Positions 51,470 through 60,453 of a stretch of 64,000 nucleotides of DNA are shown one piece after another. Location: contig NZ_SAVA01000005.1 of assembly GCF_004022465.1 (NCBI RefSeq), positions 1 to 64,000 on the forward strand, read 5' to 3'. The stretch is from Rhodobacter huangdaonensis. Its GTDB lineage: Bacteria > Pseudomonadota > Alphaproteobacteria > Rhodobacterales > Rhodobacteraceae. Every line of letters begins with the position of its first letter. Positions within the stretch are counted from its first letter, which is position 1. The translations under genes and the position numbers were made by a program. Under the pieces are notes generated by a model that had not been told where the DNA came from, ran no database searches, and saw nothing but the letters and a program-made list of their open reading frames with translations.

Positions 51470-52633
51470 TCAAAATGCCGTGCGACGGCGCAGGAACAGC
51501 GCCGCGGCGGCGGCGGCGATGACCAGGGCGAGGGCGAGGCTCAGCCACAGCGCGGCGGCGGGCCCTGCCCGCGCGATCAGCATGGCATAGAGAAGCGGCG
51601 CGGCGGCGGCGGCATAGAAGGACGGGGCGATCAGCCGCCCGGCAATCACCGCGTAATCGGCAACCGGGAACAGCACGAGCGGCAGACTGCCGCGCGCGAT
51701 GGTCAACAGCCCGTTGCCCGCGCCATAGCCCAGCACGAAAACCGCCGCGCCCGGCCCTGCCCCGGCAATCGCCGGCCCCGCCGCCATGCCGAGGGTGAGA
51801 ATGCCGGCCGCAACCAGCGCCAGCGCCCGCGGATCGAGCCGGCGACCGAGCACGATCTCGAGCAGTCGCGCCGTCGATTGCGCGATGCCCGGTGCCGCGG
51901 CAAGGGCGACGACGGTCTCAGTGCCGATCCACCGCCCGGTCAGAAGCGCGATCAGATGCGCCGAAAGGCCCGAACTGAGAAAGGCCGTCGCCGCGACGAT
52001 GGCAGCGAACAGGCGGGCGGCCGTGCGGGCCTCGACCGGGATCATCGCGTGGCGTGGCGCGGCAGTGCCGCCCCCGCCCTGCCCCGCGGCCGGCAACAGC
52101 CGGTAGAGCGGCAGCATGGAAAGCGCGATCGCCGCATAGACCAGCAGCGCCCCGCGCCAGCCAAGCGCGCCCTCGAGCAGGTGGCCGAGCGGCCAGAACA
52201 GGCTCGAGGCGAGACCGCCGAGCAAGGTGATCTGCGACAGCGCCGGCCGCGCGGCGCTGCCGCCCGCCTGAACGAGCGCGGCAAAGGCCGCCTCGTAAAG
52301 GCACATCCGCATGCCGAGCCCGAGAACGCCCCAGCCGGCGAGATAAAGCCCCGCCCCCGGCGCCACGGCCAGCATCGCGCAGCCAAGCGCCAGCAGCAGC
52401 GAGCCCGCGCTCATCACCGCCCGCCCGCCATGGCGGTCGAGCCCGCGGCCAAGCGCGGCCGAGCTGAGCCCCATCACCGCAAGCGCCAGCGAGAAGCCGC
52501 CATAGGTGAGCGCCGGGCCGAAGCCCGGCTCGGCCGCAATCGCCGGGCCGAAGACGCCGAGCGCGTAATAGGACAGGCCCCAGTTCACCAGCTGGGTCAG
52601 CCCGATCGCGGCGACGGTGCGGCGCGCCAGCAT
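51470..52633 (-). CDS. MFS transporter
   Basis: A 387-residue polytopic protein with about 12 hydrophobic helices and the MFS loop motif between helices 2 and 3 (GRGLDRHGGRAVM). No substrate-specific motif is recognised. Its ATG lies two bases after the stop of the acetyltransferase gene on the same strand, so both belong to one transcript. It converges on the PanE-like gene. Confidence 0.85.
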   Translation of the reverse strand: MLARRTVAAIGLTQLVNWGLSYYALGVFGPAIAAEPGFGPALTYGGFSLALAVMGLSSAALGRGLDRHGGRAVMSAGSLLLALGCAMLAVAPGAGLYLAGWGVLGLGMRMCLYEAAFAALVQAGGSAARPALSQITLLGGLASSLFWPLGHLLEGALGWRGALLVYAAIALSMLPLYRLLPAAGQGGGGTAAPRHAMIPVEARTAARLFAAIVAATAFLSSGLSAHLIALLTGRWIGTETVVALAAAPGIAQSTARLLEIVLGRRLDPRALALVAAGILTLGMAAGPAIAGAGPGAAVFVLGYGAGNGLLTIARGSLPLVLFPVADYAVIAGRLIAPSFYAAAAAPLLYAMLIARAGPAAALWLSLALALVIAAAAAALFLRRRTAF

Positions 52634-52635
52634 GG

Positions 52636-53175
52636 CTAGCCCTCGAAAGGCGCGCCGTCACCCGGACCAAGCGGGCGCTGCATCAGCACGGAATCGAGCC
52701 AGCGCCCGTGCTTCCAGCCGACCGAGCGCAGCGTGCCGACCGGCTCGAACCCCATCGCGCGGTGCAGCCCGATCGAGGCGGCATTGGCGCTATCGCCGAT
52801 CACCGCGACCATCTGCCGGAACCCCGCCGCGGTGCACTCGGCAATCAGCGCCTGCATCAGCGCGCGGCCGACGCCAAGCCCCTGCGCCGGCGGCGCGACA
52901 TAGACCGAATTCTCGACCGTGCCGCGATAGGCCGGGCGCGGCCGGTAGGCGCCGGCATAGGCATAGCCGACAACCTCGCCCTGCCGCAGCGCGACGAGAT
53001 AGGGATAGCCCGCCGTGACCACCTTCTGCCAGCGCGCCTGCATCTCGGCGAGATCCGGGGGATCAAGCTCGAAGCTTGCAGTGCCCGCGCGCACCGCCTC
53101 CGCATAGATCGCCTGGATGGCGGGAAGGTCATCGGCCCGGCAAGGCCGCAAGGTCAGGGGAAAGGCGCCGCTCAT
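52636..53175 (-). CDS. GNAT N-acetyltransferase (phosphinothricin/methionine-derivative type)
   Basis: A 179-residue GNAT enzyme. The acetyl-CoA loop is APPAQGLGVGRALMQALI (Q-x-x-G-x-G/A), preceded by ENSVYVA and followed by VIGDSANAASIGLHRAMGF and GTLRSVGWKHGRWLDSVLMQR, the typical Pat/MddA ending. Such enzymes acetylate phosphinothricin, methionine sulfone or similar amines. It is co-transcribed with an exporter-type MFS gene and divergent from a LysR gene, as in a resistance cassette. Confidence 0.88.
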   Translation of the reverse strand: MSGAFPLTLRPCRADDLPAIQAIYAEAVRAGTASFELDPPDLAEMQARWQKVVTAGYPYLVALRQGEVVGYAYAGAYRPRPAYRGTVENSVYVAPPAQGLGVGRALMQALIAECTAAGFRQMVAVIGDSANAASIGLHRAMGFEPVGTLRSVGWKHGRWLDSVLMQRPLGPGDGAPFEG

Positions 53176-53235
53176 GCTCTGCTCCGCAAGGATGTTGCGG
53201 GCACGATGGCATTCCGGCTGGCAAAAGGAAATGCT

Positions 53236-54153
53236 ATGCCTCTTATGCAACCGATAAGGAAAACCTTGAAGAACATCCTGACCCTGCGCCATCTCGACCT
53301 GCTTGCCGATGTGGCCGAGCTTGGCAGCTTCTCGGCCGCGGCCGAGAAGGAAGCGCTCTCGCAGCCCGCGGTGAGCCAGCAGATCCGCGCGCTCGAGACC
53401 TTCTTCGGCCTGCGCCTGATCGAGCGCAGCGGCCGGCACATGCGGCCGACCGAGGCCGGGCGGGTGGTGCTCGCCGGTGCGGGCCGGATCCGCGACGAGG
53501 TCGAGGCGATGCAGGAGGCGGTGCAGCCCTTCCGCGCCGGCCGCGCCGGGCGGGTGCGGATCGGCACCGGCGCCACCGCCTGCATCTATCTGCTGCCGCC
53601 GATCCTTGGCGCGCTGAAGCGGCGCATGCCCGGGCTCGAATGCACCGTGCGCACCGGCAACAGCCCCGAGATCCGCCGTCTGGTCGAGGAAAACGCCCTC
53701 GACCTCGGCCTTGTCACCCTGCCCGCACCGGGCCGCTCGCTCGAGGTCACGCCGATCTTCGACGAGGATCTGGTCGCAGTCTTTCCCGCGGCCGAGGCGC
53801 CTGCGGGGCCGATGACCGCGGCGGCCCTCGCCGCCCGGCCGCTGGTGCTTTACGAGGACGCGGGCCACACCCGGCTGCTGATCGACGGCTGGTTCGCCGC
53901 GGCCGGGCTGCAGCCGAAGCCGGTGATGGAGCTTGGCAGCGTCGAGGCGATCAAGGAGATCGTCGGCGCCGGGCTCGGCTGGTCGGTGCTGCCCGCCGCC
54001 TCGGTGCGGCCGGGCAAGGCGGGCGGGCTCGGCGCGGTGCCGCTCGAGCCGCGGCTCGGCCGCAGCCTCGGGCTGGTGCTGCGCCGCGACAAGCGGCTGA
54101 CCGCGGGGCTGCGCGAGGTGATCGCGGCGCTTCGGGCGGGGCTGCGCGGCTGA
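53236..54153 (+). CDS. LysR-family transcriptional regulator
   Basis: A 305-residue LTTR. The HTH is LRHLDLLADVAELGSFSAAA with SQPAVSQQIRALE, followed by a linker helix and an effector domain with VRIGTGATACIYLLPPIL and VEAIKEIVGAGLGWSVLPAASV. It is divergent from the acetyltransferase-MFS unit and is the obvious candidate for its control. The ATG at 53236 has AAAAGGA upstream; ATG at 53245 is possible. Confidence 0.92.
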   Translation: MPLMQPIRKTLKNILTLRHLDLLADVAELGSFSAAAEKEALSQPAVSQQIRALETFFGLRLIERSGRHMRPTEAGRVVLAGAGRIRDEVEAMQEAVQPFRAGRAGRVRIGTGATACIYLLPPILGALKRRMPGLECTVRTGNSPEIRRLVEENALDLGLVTLPAPGRSLEVTPIFDEDLVAVFPAAEAPAGPMTAAALAARPLVLYEDAGHTRLLIDGWFAAAGLQPKPVMELGSVEAIKEIVGAGLGWSVLPAASVRPGKAGGLGAVPLEPRLGRSLGLVLRRDKRLTAGLREVIAALRAGLRG

Positions 54154-54184
54154 CCGCCGCCCCACCCCACCCCGCCGCGTCCGC

Positions 54185-55390
54185 TCAGACGATCGCCTGT
54201 TCGAGGAAGGGCCGGCCCTCGGCGATGCGCTCGAAGCGCATGTCGCTCAGGTCGATGCTGCGATAGCCGCCATAGGTGATGAGCTCCATCACCGCGCGGC
54301 CGACCGCCGGGCCCTGCTGCAGCCCGTGCCCGGAAAACCCGTTCTGGAAGATGAAATTCGTCACCTCGGGGTGGCGGCCGACGATGCCATTCTGGTCGAA
54401 GGTATTGTAATCGTAATGCCCGGCCCAGAAGCGCACAAGCTTCAGCGCCTCGAAATTCGGCGAGCGTTCGGCCAGCGCCGGCCAGATCTGCTCTTCCCAT
54501 TCCGGGTGGTCGGGCTCGAAATCGTCGTAATCGGGCGGCAGGTCGGTCTCGGGCACGCCGCCGGCGATGAAGAAACGCCCCTCGGGCCGACACCAGACCC
54601 CGGTCGGATCGACCATCAGCGGCAGCCGGCCATCGTTCACCCGCGCCGTGCCCTCGGGCGTGCCGGCGGCATCGAAGACGAAGAGCGTGCGCTTGCGCGG
54701 CTCGACCGGCAGCTCGAGCCCGGCCATGCGCGCCACGCGCCCGCCGCGCGGCCCGGCGGCGTTGACGATCGTGCCGGCGCCGACCGTGGCCCCCGATTTC
54801 AGCGTGACGCCGGTCACCCGGTTGCCCGCACGCGCAATCGCCACCACCTCGTCGGCGACGAAATCGACGCCGAGCGCGCGCGCCTTGCGCCGGGCCCCCG
54901 CCATGATCCCGGTGTTGTCGAACCAGCCCTCGCCGCTCAGCCCGTAGGAGGCCAGCAGAACGTCCCCGGTGTTCAGATGCGGGAAGGCCCATTTCAGCTG
55001 GTCGGCATCCCACAGCTCGACCTCGGCGCCGGCGGCCCGCTGCACCGCGTGGTTCTCGCGCAGGATGCGGACCTGATCGTCGGTATTGGCGATGAAGAGG
55101 TAGCCGCCCGGATGATAGCCAAGGCTGGGCCGGTCGCCCTCGACCTCCATCAGATCGGGGAAGTCGCGGATGAAGTCATGGCCGAAAAGGCCGATCTCGA
55201 CATTGGCGCGGTTCGAGAACTGCACCCGGATGCCCGAGGCCGAGAGCGCGGTCGAGGCGGTGGCATAGCTCGGGTCACGCTCGACCACCAGCACCGTGCC
55301 GTCGAAATCCGGGTTCGACGCCAGCCAGTAGGCGGTGCAGGCGCCCATCACGGCCCCGCCCACGATCACGACATCATACTGTTCACGCAT
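54185..55390 (-). CDS. FAD-dependent oxidoreductase (sarcosine/D-amino-acid oxidase type)
   Basis: A 401-residue DAO-family flavoprotein: FAD site YDVVIVGGAVMGACTAYWLA at residues 5-24, TASTALSASGIRVQFSN, and the C-terminal flavin contact FIFQNGFSGHGLQQGPAVGRAVMELI. It resembles the beta subunit of sarcosine oxidase and similar enzymes that oxidise secondary amines or D-amino acids. The start at 55390 is by homology (MREQYDVV); the ribosome site is weak (GAGAC). It lies behind the terminator of the peptide-transport operon and has its own upstream region. Confidence 0.85.
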   Translation of the reverse strand: MREQYDVVIVGGAVMGACTAYWLASNPDFDGTVLVVERDPSYATASTALSASGIRVQFSNRANVEIGLFGHDFIRDFPDLMEVEGDRPSLGYHPGGYLFIANTDDQVRILRENHAVQRAAGAEVELWDADQLKWAFPHLNTGDVLLASYGLSGEGWFDNTGIMAGARRKARALGVDFVADEVVAIARAGNRVTGVTLKSGATVGAGTIVNAAGPRGGRVARMAGLELPVEPRKRTLFVFDAAGTPEGTARVNDGRLPLMVDPTGVWCRPEGRFFIAGGVPETDLPPDYDDFEPDHPEWEEQIWPALAERSPNFEALKLVRFWAGHYDYNTFDQNGIVGRHPEVTNFIFQNGFSGHGLQQGPAVGRAVMELITYGGYRSIDLSDMRFERIAEGRPFLEQAIV

Positions 55391-55673
55391 CTTCGGTCTC
55401 GTCCTCGACAATCCGTTCGGGCCCGGAACCGCCGGGCGCGGGCAAGGCCGGCGCACCAGTTCTCCCGGGCCCGCGGACAGCTGGCCGCGACCTGACCGGC
55501 AACACATCCGGAACGGGGGAACCGGGACGAGGCCCGAGGTCGGGCGCCGTCGCCCGATGCGCCAAGACTGCCGCGCGGCACCGCGAAACGCCAATTCGGA
55601 TTGGACCCGACCTCATTCCGGAACGGAATGATTTTTCGGATGCGGCGGCGCAGGGGCGCGCGCCGATGCAAAA
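55391..55673. other. Noncoding region upstream of the flavoprotein gene
   Basis: No credible gene. Two dyads lie in it: CCAAT-TCGG-ATTGG (55591-55604) and CATTCCG-GAA-CGGAATG (55614-55630), the latter next to ATTTTTC. They are about 200-240 bases upstream of the flavoprotein start and could be operators of its promoter. The rest shows no feature I can interpret. Confidence 0.5.
55591..55630. promoter_or_regulatory. Two adjacent perfect dyads, candidate operator pair
   Basis: CCAAT (55591-55595) with ATTGG (55600-55604) around TCGG, and CATTCCG (55614-55620) with CGGAATG (55624-55630) around GAA, centres 24 or so bases apart. Spacing near two helical turns would suit cooperative binding of one regulator on one face. 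Confidence 0.35.
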
Positions 55674-55697
55674 CGGCCGGCCCTGCCGGGCCGGCCG
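55670..55697 (-). terminator. Rho-independent terminator of the peptide ABC operon
   Basis: A perfect 10-bp stem CGGCCGGCCC (55674-55683) / GGGCCGGCCG (55688-55697) with loop TGCC, followed on the minus strand by TTTTGC. It lies 25 bases behind the serine hydrolase stop. Confidence 0.85.
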
Positions 55698-55722
55698 CGT
55701 GGTCAGCGGAACGGAAAACCGC

Positions 55723-56643
55723 TCAGAGCGGGGCAGCCTCGAGCAGCCGGCTGGCGAAAAGCGCCCCGATCTGCGGGAAGACCTCGGGCCGGTCCTCGCA
55801 GATTTCCTTGCCCTGGGTCATCAGGCACAGGATCAGCGGCGCCTGCCCGGGCAGCGCGACGCGGATCAGGTCGTGCTTGTAATAGGACGCGCGCGGATCG
55901 CCGGTCCAGGAATTGCGCCCGGCCTTGCTCCACAGCGTCGCCTCGTCGGGCATCCCGCCGCCCAGATATTCCGACACCTGGAAATGCGGCGAGGCGGCCT
56001 TCTCGCTGGTGCGATCACGCAGCAAGATGTCCTGTGCGCGGTGGCGAGCCGCCGCCCCCAGCGGCACCTCGCCCGCGAACAGCTCGGCAAACAGCCGCGC
56101 CGCCGCGGCCGGGGTCAGCGCGTTCAGGTAATCGCCCTCGGGCCCGGCATATTGCGCCTCGCGGCCATAGCGGGTGTCGTCCATCAGCTTTTGCGTGATG
56201 TTGCAGCCGGCGAACTCGGACCAGCCGAGCGCCAGGAAGAAGCGGTTCAGCCCCTCGCGCCGCGCCCGCCACTGCGCGAATTCCGCCCCCTCGAGCCGGG
56301 TGTCGCCGGTGGTGCCGGTGACGAGGTCGATGATGTAATTCGTCGCGGTGTTCGAGGACCAGGCGATCATGTCATGCATCGCGCGGTCGAGGTCGTCGTG
56401 TTCGGCCACCGCCCCGGCCTCGATCCGGTTCAGCACATGGACGAGGTGAAAGGCCTTCACCAGGCTGCACGGGTAGCAGCGCCAGTCGCCGCGATAGGCA
56501 AAGCCGGCCGGCGCCGGCCCCTCGCGCAGCGCGACGAAGCCGAAATTGTCGGGCCGCAGCCCCTGCCCGGCGAACCGTTCGATCAGCTCGGCGGTCAGGG
56601 TCTCGCAGCGCTGCGTCCACTCGGTATCAGTTTTGAAGTCCAT
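55723..56643 (-). CDS. Class A beta-lactamase-fold serine hydrolase, cytoplasmic
   Basis: A 306-residue serine hydrolase. The active-site motif SxxK is CSLVKAFH (Ser near residue 60), SxN is AWSSNTATN, and a KxG element is in WSKAGRNSW. There is no signal peptide, so unlike a resistance enzyme it should act in the cytoplasm. As last gene of a peptide ABC operon it may cleave an imported amide or D-amino-acid peptide, which is inferred. The ATG at 56643 lies 26 bases behind the upstream ATPase gene. Confidence 0.82.
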   Translation of the reverse strand: MDFKTDTEWTQRCETLTAELIERFAGQGLRPDNFGFVALREGPAPAGFAYRGDWRCYPCSLVKAFHLVHVLNRIEAGAVAEHDDLDRAMHDMIAWSSNTATNYIIDLVTGTTGDTRLEGAEFAQWRARREGLNRFFLALGWSEFAGCNITQKLMDDTRYGREAQYAGPEGDYLNALTPAAAARLFAELFAGEVPLGAAARHRAQDILLRDRTSEKAASPHFQVSEYLGGGMPDEATLWSKAGRNSWTGDPRASYYKHDLIRVALPGQAPLILCLMTQGKEICEDRPEVFPQIGALFASRLLEAAPL

Positions 56644-56669
56644 GGTCTTGCTTTCAGGTTCGGGAAATC

Positions 56670-57623
56670 TCAGCAGGCCTTGTCGCAGCGCACCGCGCCC
56701 GAGGGCGGCAGCGGGCGCAGGGCCTGGGGGCGGGCACAGCCGGCCTCGGCCAGCGGGCAACGCGGCGCAAAGCGGCAGCCCTCGACGACGGCGAAGGGAT
56801 CGGGGATCTCGCCGCGGATCGCGGCGGCGGCCTCGTGGGGCGCATGCAGGTCGGGCACTGCCTCGATCAGGGCGCGGGTGTAGGGATGGCGCGGCGCGGC
56901 GAAAAGGCGGGCGCTGTCGTCAAGCTCGACGATCTCGCCCAGATACATCACCGCCACCCGGTCACACAGATAGCGCACCACATTCATGTCATGGCTGATG
57001 AAGACGATCGTCAGCCCCTTGTCGCGGTTCAGCCGGCGCAGCAGGTTGATGATCTGCGCCTGCACCGAGGCATCCAGCGCCGAGACCGGCTCGTCGGCCA
57101 CCAGCACCTCGGGGCCCGAGCACAGCGCCCGTGCGATCGAGACGCGCTGCCGCTGCCCGCCCGAGAGCGCATGCGGAAATTTCGCCGCCACCTCCTGCGG
57201 CAGGCCGACCTCGTCGAGCATCTGCGCCACCAGCGCCCGCCGCCCGGCCCGGCCAAGCCCGGCCCGGTAGCGTGCGATCACCTCGTCAAGCTGGGCGCCG
57301 ATCGTCATCCGCGGATCGAGCGAGGAATAGGGATCCTGAAACACCATCTGGATGCGGCCCGCCGGGTCCGGCCCGTCGAGGGCCGCACCGTGGAAGCGGA
57401 CACTGCCCGCATTCGCCGGCTGCAGCCCGACGCCGATGCGCGCAAGCGTGCTCTTGCCGCAGCCCGATTCCCCGACAATGCCGAGGATCTCGCCGCGCGC
57501 GACCGACAGATCGACGCCGCGCACCGCGTGCAGCCAGACCCTGTCGCGGCGGGCCAGCCTGTCAAGCAGCCCATGCCGCACCGGGAAACGGCGTGCCACG
57601 CCACGGAACTCAAGAAGCGACAT
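56670..57623 (-). CDS. Peptide ABC transporter ATP-binding protein (DppF/OppF type)
   Basis: A 317-residue ATPase with Walker A GESGCGKSTLARI, Q-loop MVFQDPYSSLDPRM, signature LSGGQRQRVSIARAL and Walker B VLVADEPVSALDAS. The C-terminal oligopeptide-transporter domain carries cysteines (GCRFAPRCPLAEAGC... CDKAC) typical of this branch and often binding an Fe-S cluster. The ATG at 57623 overlaps the preceding gene by 14 bases. Confidence 0.93.
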   Translation of the reverse strand: MSLLEFRGVARRFPVRHGLLDRLARRDRVWLHAVRGVDLSVARGEILGIVGESGCGKSTLARIGVGLQPANAGSVRFHGAALDGPDPAGRIQMVFQDPYSSLDPRMTIGAQLDEVIARYRAGLGRAGRRALVAQMLDEVGLPQEVAAKFPHALSGGQRQRVSIARALCSGPEVLVADEPVSALDASVQAQIINLLRRLNRDKGLTIVFISHDMNVVRYLCDRVAVMYLGEIVELDDSARLFAAPRHPYTRALIEAVPDLHAPHEAAAAIRGEIPDPFAVVEGCRFAPRCPLAEAGCARPQALRPLPPSGAVRCDKAC

Positions 57624-58605
57624 CGGGCACCTCCGACAGGATGCAGGCATCGAGATGGCCCGGGGCGGTGCCCGGCCGCGGCAGCAGCCCGGGCGCGGCT
57701 CCGCTGCCACAATCCTCGCGGGCGAGGCGGCAGCGCGGCGCAAAGCGACAGCCGGGCGGGGGCGCGATCAGGCCGGGCGGGCTGCCCTCGATCGGCACCA
57801 GATCCCGGCCGCGGCTTGCCTGTCCGGGCAGCGCCGCCAGCAGGGCGCGGGTGTAGGGATGGGACGGGTGGTCAAGCACCTCGCGCACCGCGCCGGTCTC
57901 GACGATGCGGCCGGCATACATCACCGCCATCCGGTCGCAGACCTGCGACACCACGCCCAGATCGTGGGTGATCAGGATGATCGCGGTGCCGGTGCTGTCG
58001 CGCCGCTCGCGCAGCAGCCGCAGGATCTGGTCCTGCACCGTGACGTCGAGCGCGGTCGTCGGCTCGTCGGCGATAATCAGCCGCGGCCGCAGCGCCAGTG
58101 CCATCGCGATCACCACGCGCTGACGCAGCCCGCCCGAGAGCTCGTGCGGATAGGCGTCAAGGCGGCGTTCGGGCGAGGTCACATGCACGTCGCGCAGCAG
58201 CCCGAGCGCCGCCTCCCGCGCCTCGGCCCGGCTGACCTTGCGGTGGCGCAAGATCACCTCGGCGATCTGCCGGCCGATCCGCATCGTCGGGTTCAGCGCG
58301 GTGAGCGGATCCTGGAAGATGAAGGCGACCTCGCGGCCGCGCACCTGTGCCAGCGCGCGCTCGGGCATGGCGGCAAGGTCGCCCACCCCGTCGAGCAGGA
58401 TCTGCCCGCCCGCGACGCGCGCCGGCGCGCCGCCGAACAGGCGCAGGATGGACCGGCAGGTGGCCGACTTGCCGCAGCCCGACTCGCCGACGATGCCGAA
58501 GATCTCGCCCGGGGCGACGTCGAGGCTGACCCCGTCGACCGCGCGCACGATCCCCGCCGGGCCGCTGAACTCGGTCCTGAGGTTGCGGATGCTGAGAAGG
58601 CTCAT
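57610..58605 (-). CDS. Peptide ABC transporter ATP-binding protein (DppD/OppD type)
   Basis: A 331-residue ATPase with Walker A GESGCGKSATCRS, Q-loop FIFQDPLTALNPTM, signature LSGGLRQRVVIAMAL, Walker B LIIADEPTTALDVT and the H-loop ILITHDLG. The C-terminal domain has GCRFAPRCRLARED with conserved Cys. It pairs with the DppF-type ATPase to drive the importer. It begins three bases behind the permease gene. Confidence 0.93.
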   Translation of the reverse strand: MSLLSIRNLRTEFSGPAGIVRAVDGVSLDVAPGEIFGIVGESGCGKSATCRSILRLFGGAPARVAGGQILLDGVGDLAAMPERALAQVRGREVAFIFQDPLTALNPTMRIGRQIAEVILRHRKVSRAEAREAALGLLRDVHVTSPERRLDAYPHELSGGLRQRVVIAMALALRPRLIIADEPTTALDVTVQDQILRLLRERRDSTGTAIILITHDLGVVSQVCDRMAVMYAGRIVETGAVREVLDHPSHPYTRALLAALPGQASRGRDLVPIEGSPPGLIAPPPGCRFAPRCRLAREDCGSGAAPGLLPRPGTAPGHLDACILSEVPDVAS

Positions 58606-58608
58606 GGC

Positions 58609-59430
58609 TTATCCCTTCGGCTTCAGCGCGACCGACAGCCCCTCGCCCACAAGCGAGAAGGCGATGCCGATCCAGACGATGGCGAAGCCCGGAAACACGG
58701 TCATCCAGGGCGCCTCGCGCATGTAGTCGATGCTCTCGACGATCAGGATGCCCCATTCCGGCGCCGGCGGCTGGACCCCGAGGCCGAAGAAGGACAGCGC
58801 CGCCACCGCCTGCACCGTCAGCACCACGTCCGACATCGCGTAGACCAGCGCCGGGGTGACCGCATTCGGCAGGACATGGCGCAAGAGCACCCGCAGCTTG
58901 CCGAAGCGCAGCACCCGCGTCGCCTCGATGTATTCGAGCCGGGCGATGAGGATGGTCTCGCCGCGCACGATGCGGGCATAGCCGATCCAGTTCACCACGA
59001 AGAAGGCGATGTAGAGGTTCGCCTCGCTCGCCCCGAGCACGCCGACGATGGCCAGCACCAGCACGTAGAACGGAAAGGCCCAGACGACATCGGTCAGCCG
59101 CATCAGCGCAGCATCGACCCAGCCGCCGAAGAAGCCCGCGACAAGGCCGACCATGGTGCCTGCCAGCATCGGCACGAAGACGCAGACGACCGCGATGCGC
59201 AGGTCGAACACCGCCCCGGCAAGGACCCGGGTGAAGATGTCGCGACCGAAATTGTCGGTGCCGAACCAGTGGCTTGCGGACGGCGCCTGCATCGCCGCGC
59301 CGAAATCGAGCGCATAGGGATCCCAGGGCGAGAACCAGGGCGTCAGCGCCGTCGTCGCAAGCGTCAGCGCCAGCATCGCGAGGCCGGCCGCGCCCGCCGG
59401 GCTGCGCAGAAGATGGGTCAGGATGCGCAA
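58609..59430 (-). CDS. Peptide ABC transporter permease (DppC/OppC type)
   Basis: A 273-residue inner-membrane permease with about six helices, an N-terminal helix (AGLAMLALTLATTALTPWF), the TDNFGRDIFTRVLAGA segment usual in DppC, and the EAA loop EYIEATRVLRFGKLRVLLRHVLPN for contact with the ATPases. It starts four bases behind the DppB-type permease gene. Confidence 0.94.
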   Translation of the reverse strand: MRILTHLLRSPAGAAGLAMLALTLATTALTPWFSPWDPYALDFGAAMQAPSASHWFGTDNFGRDIFTRVLAGAVFDLRIAVVCVFVPMLAGTMVGLVAGFFGGWVDAALMRLTDVVWAFPFYVLVLAIVGVLGASEANLYIAFFVVNWIGYARIVRGETILIARLEYIEATRVLRFGKLRVLLRHVLPNAVTPALVYAMSDVVLTVQAVAALSFFGLGVQPPAPEWGILIVESIDYMREAPWMTVFPGFAIVWIGIAFSLVGEGLSVALKPKG

Positions 59431-59434
59431 GGGC

Positions 59435-60370
59435 CTACTCCAGTCGCACGCGCGGATCGGCCAGCGCGTAACAGATGTCGGTGACGAGGTTCACGATCAC
59501 CACCATGATCGCGAAGAACACGGTGAGGCCGCGGATCACCGGCAGGTCGCGCGACACGATCGCGTCGATCAGCAGGCTGCCGAGACCGGGCACCGAGAAG
59601 ATCTTCTCGACCACCACGGTGCCGCCGATGATCCAGCTGACCCGCACCCCGATGATCGAGATCGTCGAGATCAGGCTGTTGGGCAGCACGTGGCGGGTGA
59701 ACACCTGCGCTCCGCTCAGCCCCTTGGCGCGGGCGGTATCGACGTAATCGGCCTTCAGCGTGTCGATCAGCGCGGCGCGCAGGCTTTGCTGGATCAGCGC
59801 CGCGGTCGACAGCCCGACGACGAGCGAGGGCAGGAACAGCCGGTAGAGGTTTTCCCCCACCCCCTGCCCGACACCGCCGGTCGGGAACCAGCCAAGCCCG
59901 AGCGCGAGCCACAAGATCAGCACATAGCACAGCCAGAACGGCGGCATCGCGATCAGCGCGACGAAGACGTGCCGGATCGCGCCGTCGACCACCGTGCCGC
60001 GTCTGAGCGCCGCGAGAATGGCGAAGGGCAGCGCCACGGCCAGCGCGATCAGCGTCGAATAGGCGACGATCGCGAGGGTATAGGGCAGCCGCTCGGCCAC
60101 CAGCCCGATCACCGGCATCTTGTGGAAGATCGACACGCCGAAGCTGCCGGTCAGGCAGTCGCGCAGGAAATAGAGGTATTGCACCCAGAGCGGCTGATCG
60201 AGGCCCCAGAGCTTGCGCATCGCGGCAAGCTCCTCGGGGCTCGCCCGGGTGCCCATGGCGCGCGAGGCCGGATCGCCCGGCATCACCTGCAACAGCAGGA
60301 AGCCGAGCAGCGTGATGCCGATCAACACCGGGATCAGCATCACGAGCCGTTTGAGAATGACCTGGAACAT
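59435..60370 (-). CDS. Peptide ABC transporter permease (DppB/OppB type)
   Basis: A 311-residue permease: N-terminal helix RLVMLIPVLIGITLLGFLLLQ, the periplasmic MPGDPASRAMG motif typical of DppB, and the EAA loop DYVDTARAKGLSGAQVFTRHVLPN. Length is normal. It lies 83 bases behind the binding-protein gene, with a hairpin in the gap. Confidence 0.94.
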   Translation of the reverse strand: MFQVILKRLVMLIPVLIGITLLGFLLLQVMPGDPASRAMGTRASPEELAAMRKLWGLDQPLWVQYLYFLRDCLTGSFGVSIFHKMPVIGLVAERLPYTLAIVAYSTLIALAVALPFAILAALRRGTVVDGAIRHVFVALIAMPPFWLCYVLILWLALGLGWFPTGGVGQGVGENLYRLFLPSLVVGLSTAALIQQSLRAALIDTLKADYVDTARAKGLSGAQVFTRHVLPNSLISTISIIGVRVSWIIGGTVVVEKIFSVPGLGSLLIDAIVSRDLPVIRGLTVFFAIMVVIVNLVTDICYALADPRVRLE

Positions 60371-60422
60371 CGTCCGTCCGCTGGCTGGAAAATGCCCGCC
60401 CCCGGTCGGAGGCGGGCCAGGA

Positions 60423-60446
60423 CCGGCGCGACACAGGCCGCGCCGG
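60423..60446 (-). terminator. Attenuating hairpin between the binding protein and permease genes
   Basis: CCGGCGCG (60423-60430) pairs with CGCGCCGG (60439-60446) over an eight-base loop, eight bases behind the binding-protein stop. No T run follows on the minus strand. It likely keeps binding-protein mRNA more abundant than the membrane genes. Confidence 0.5.
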
Positions 60447-60453
60447 CAGGGGA

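Noticed and set aside
55723..56643. Serine hydrolase as an antibiotic-resistance beta-lactamase
   Set aside because: It has no signal peptide, sits in a nutrient-uptake operon, and its KxG and Glu regions deviate from resistance enzymes.
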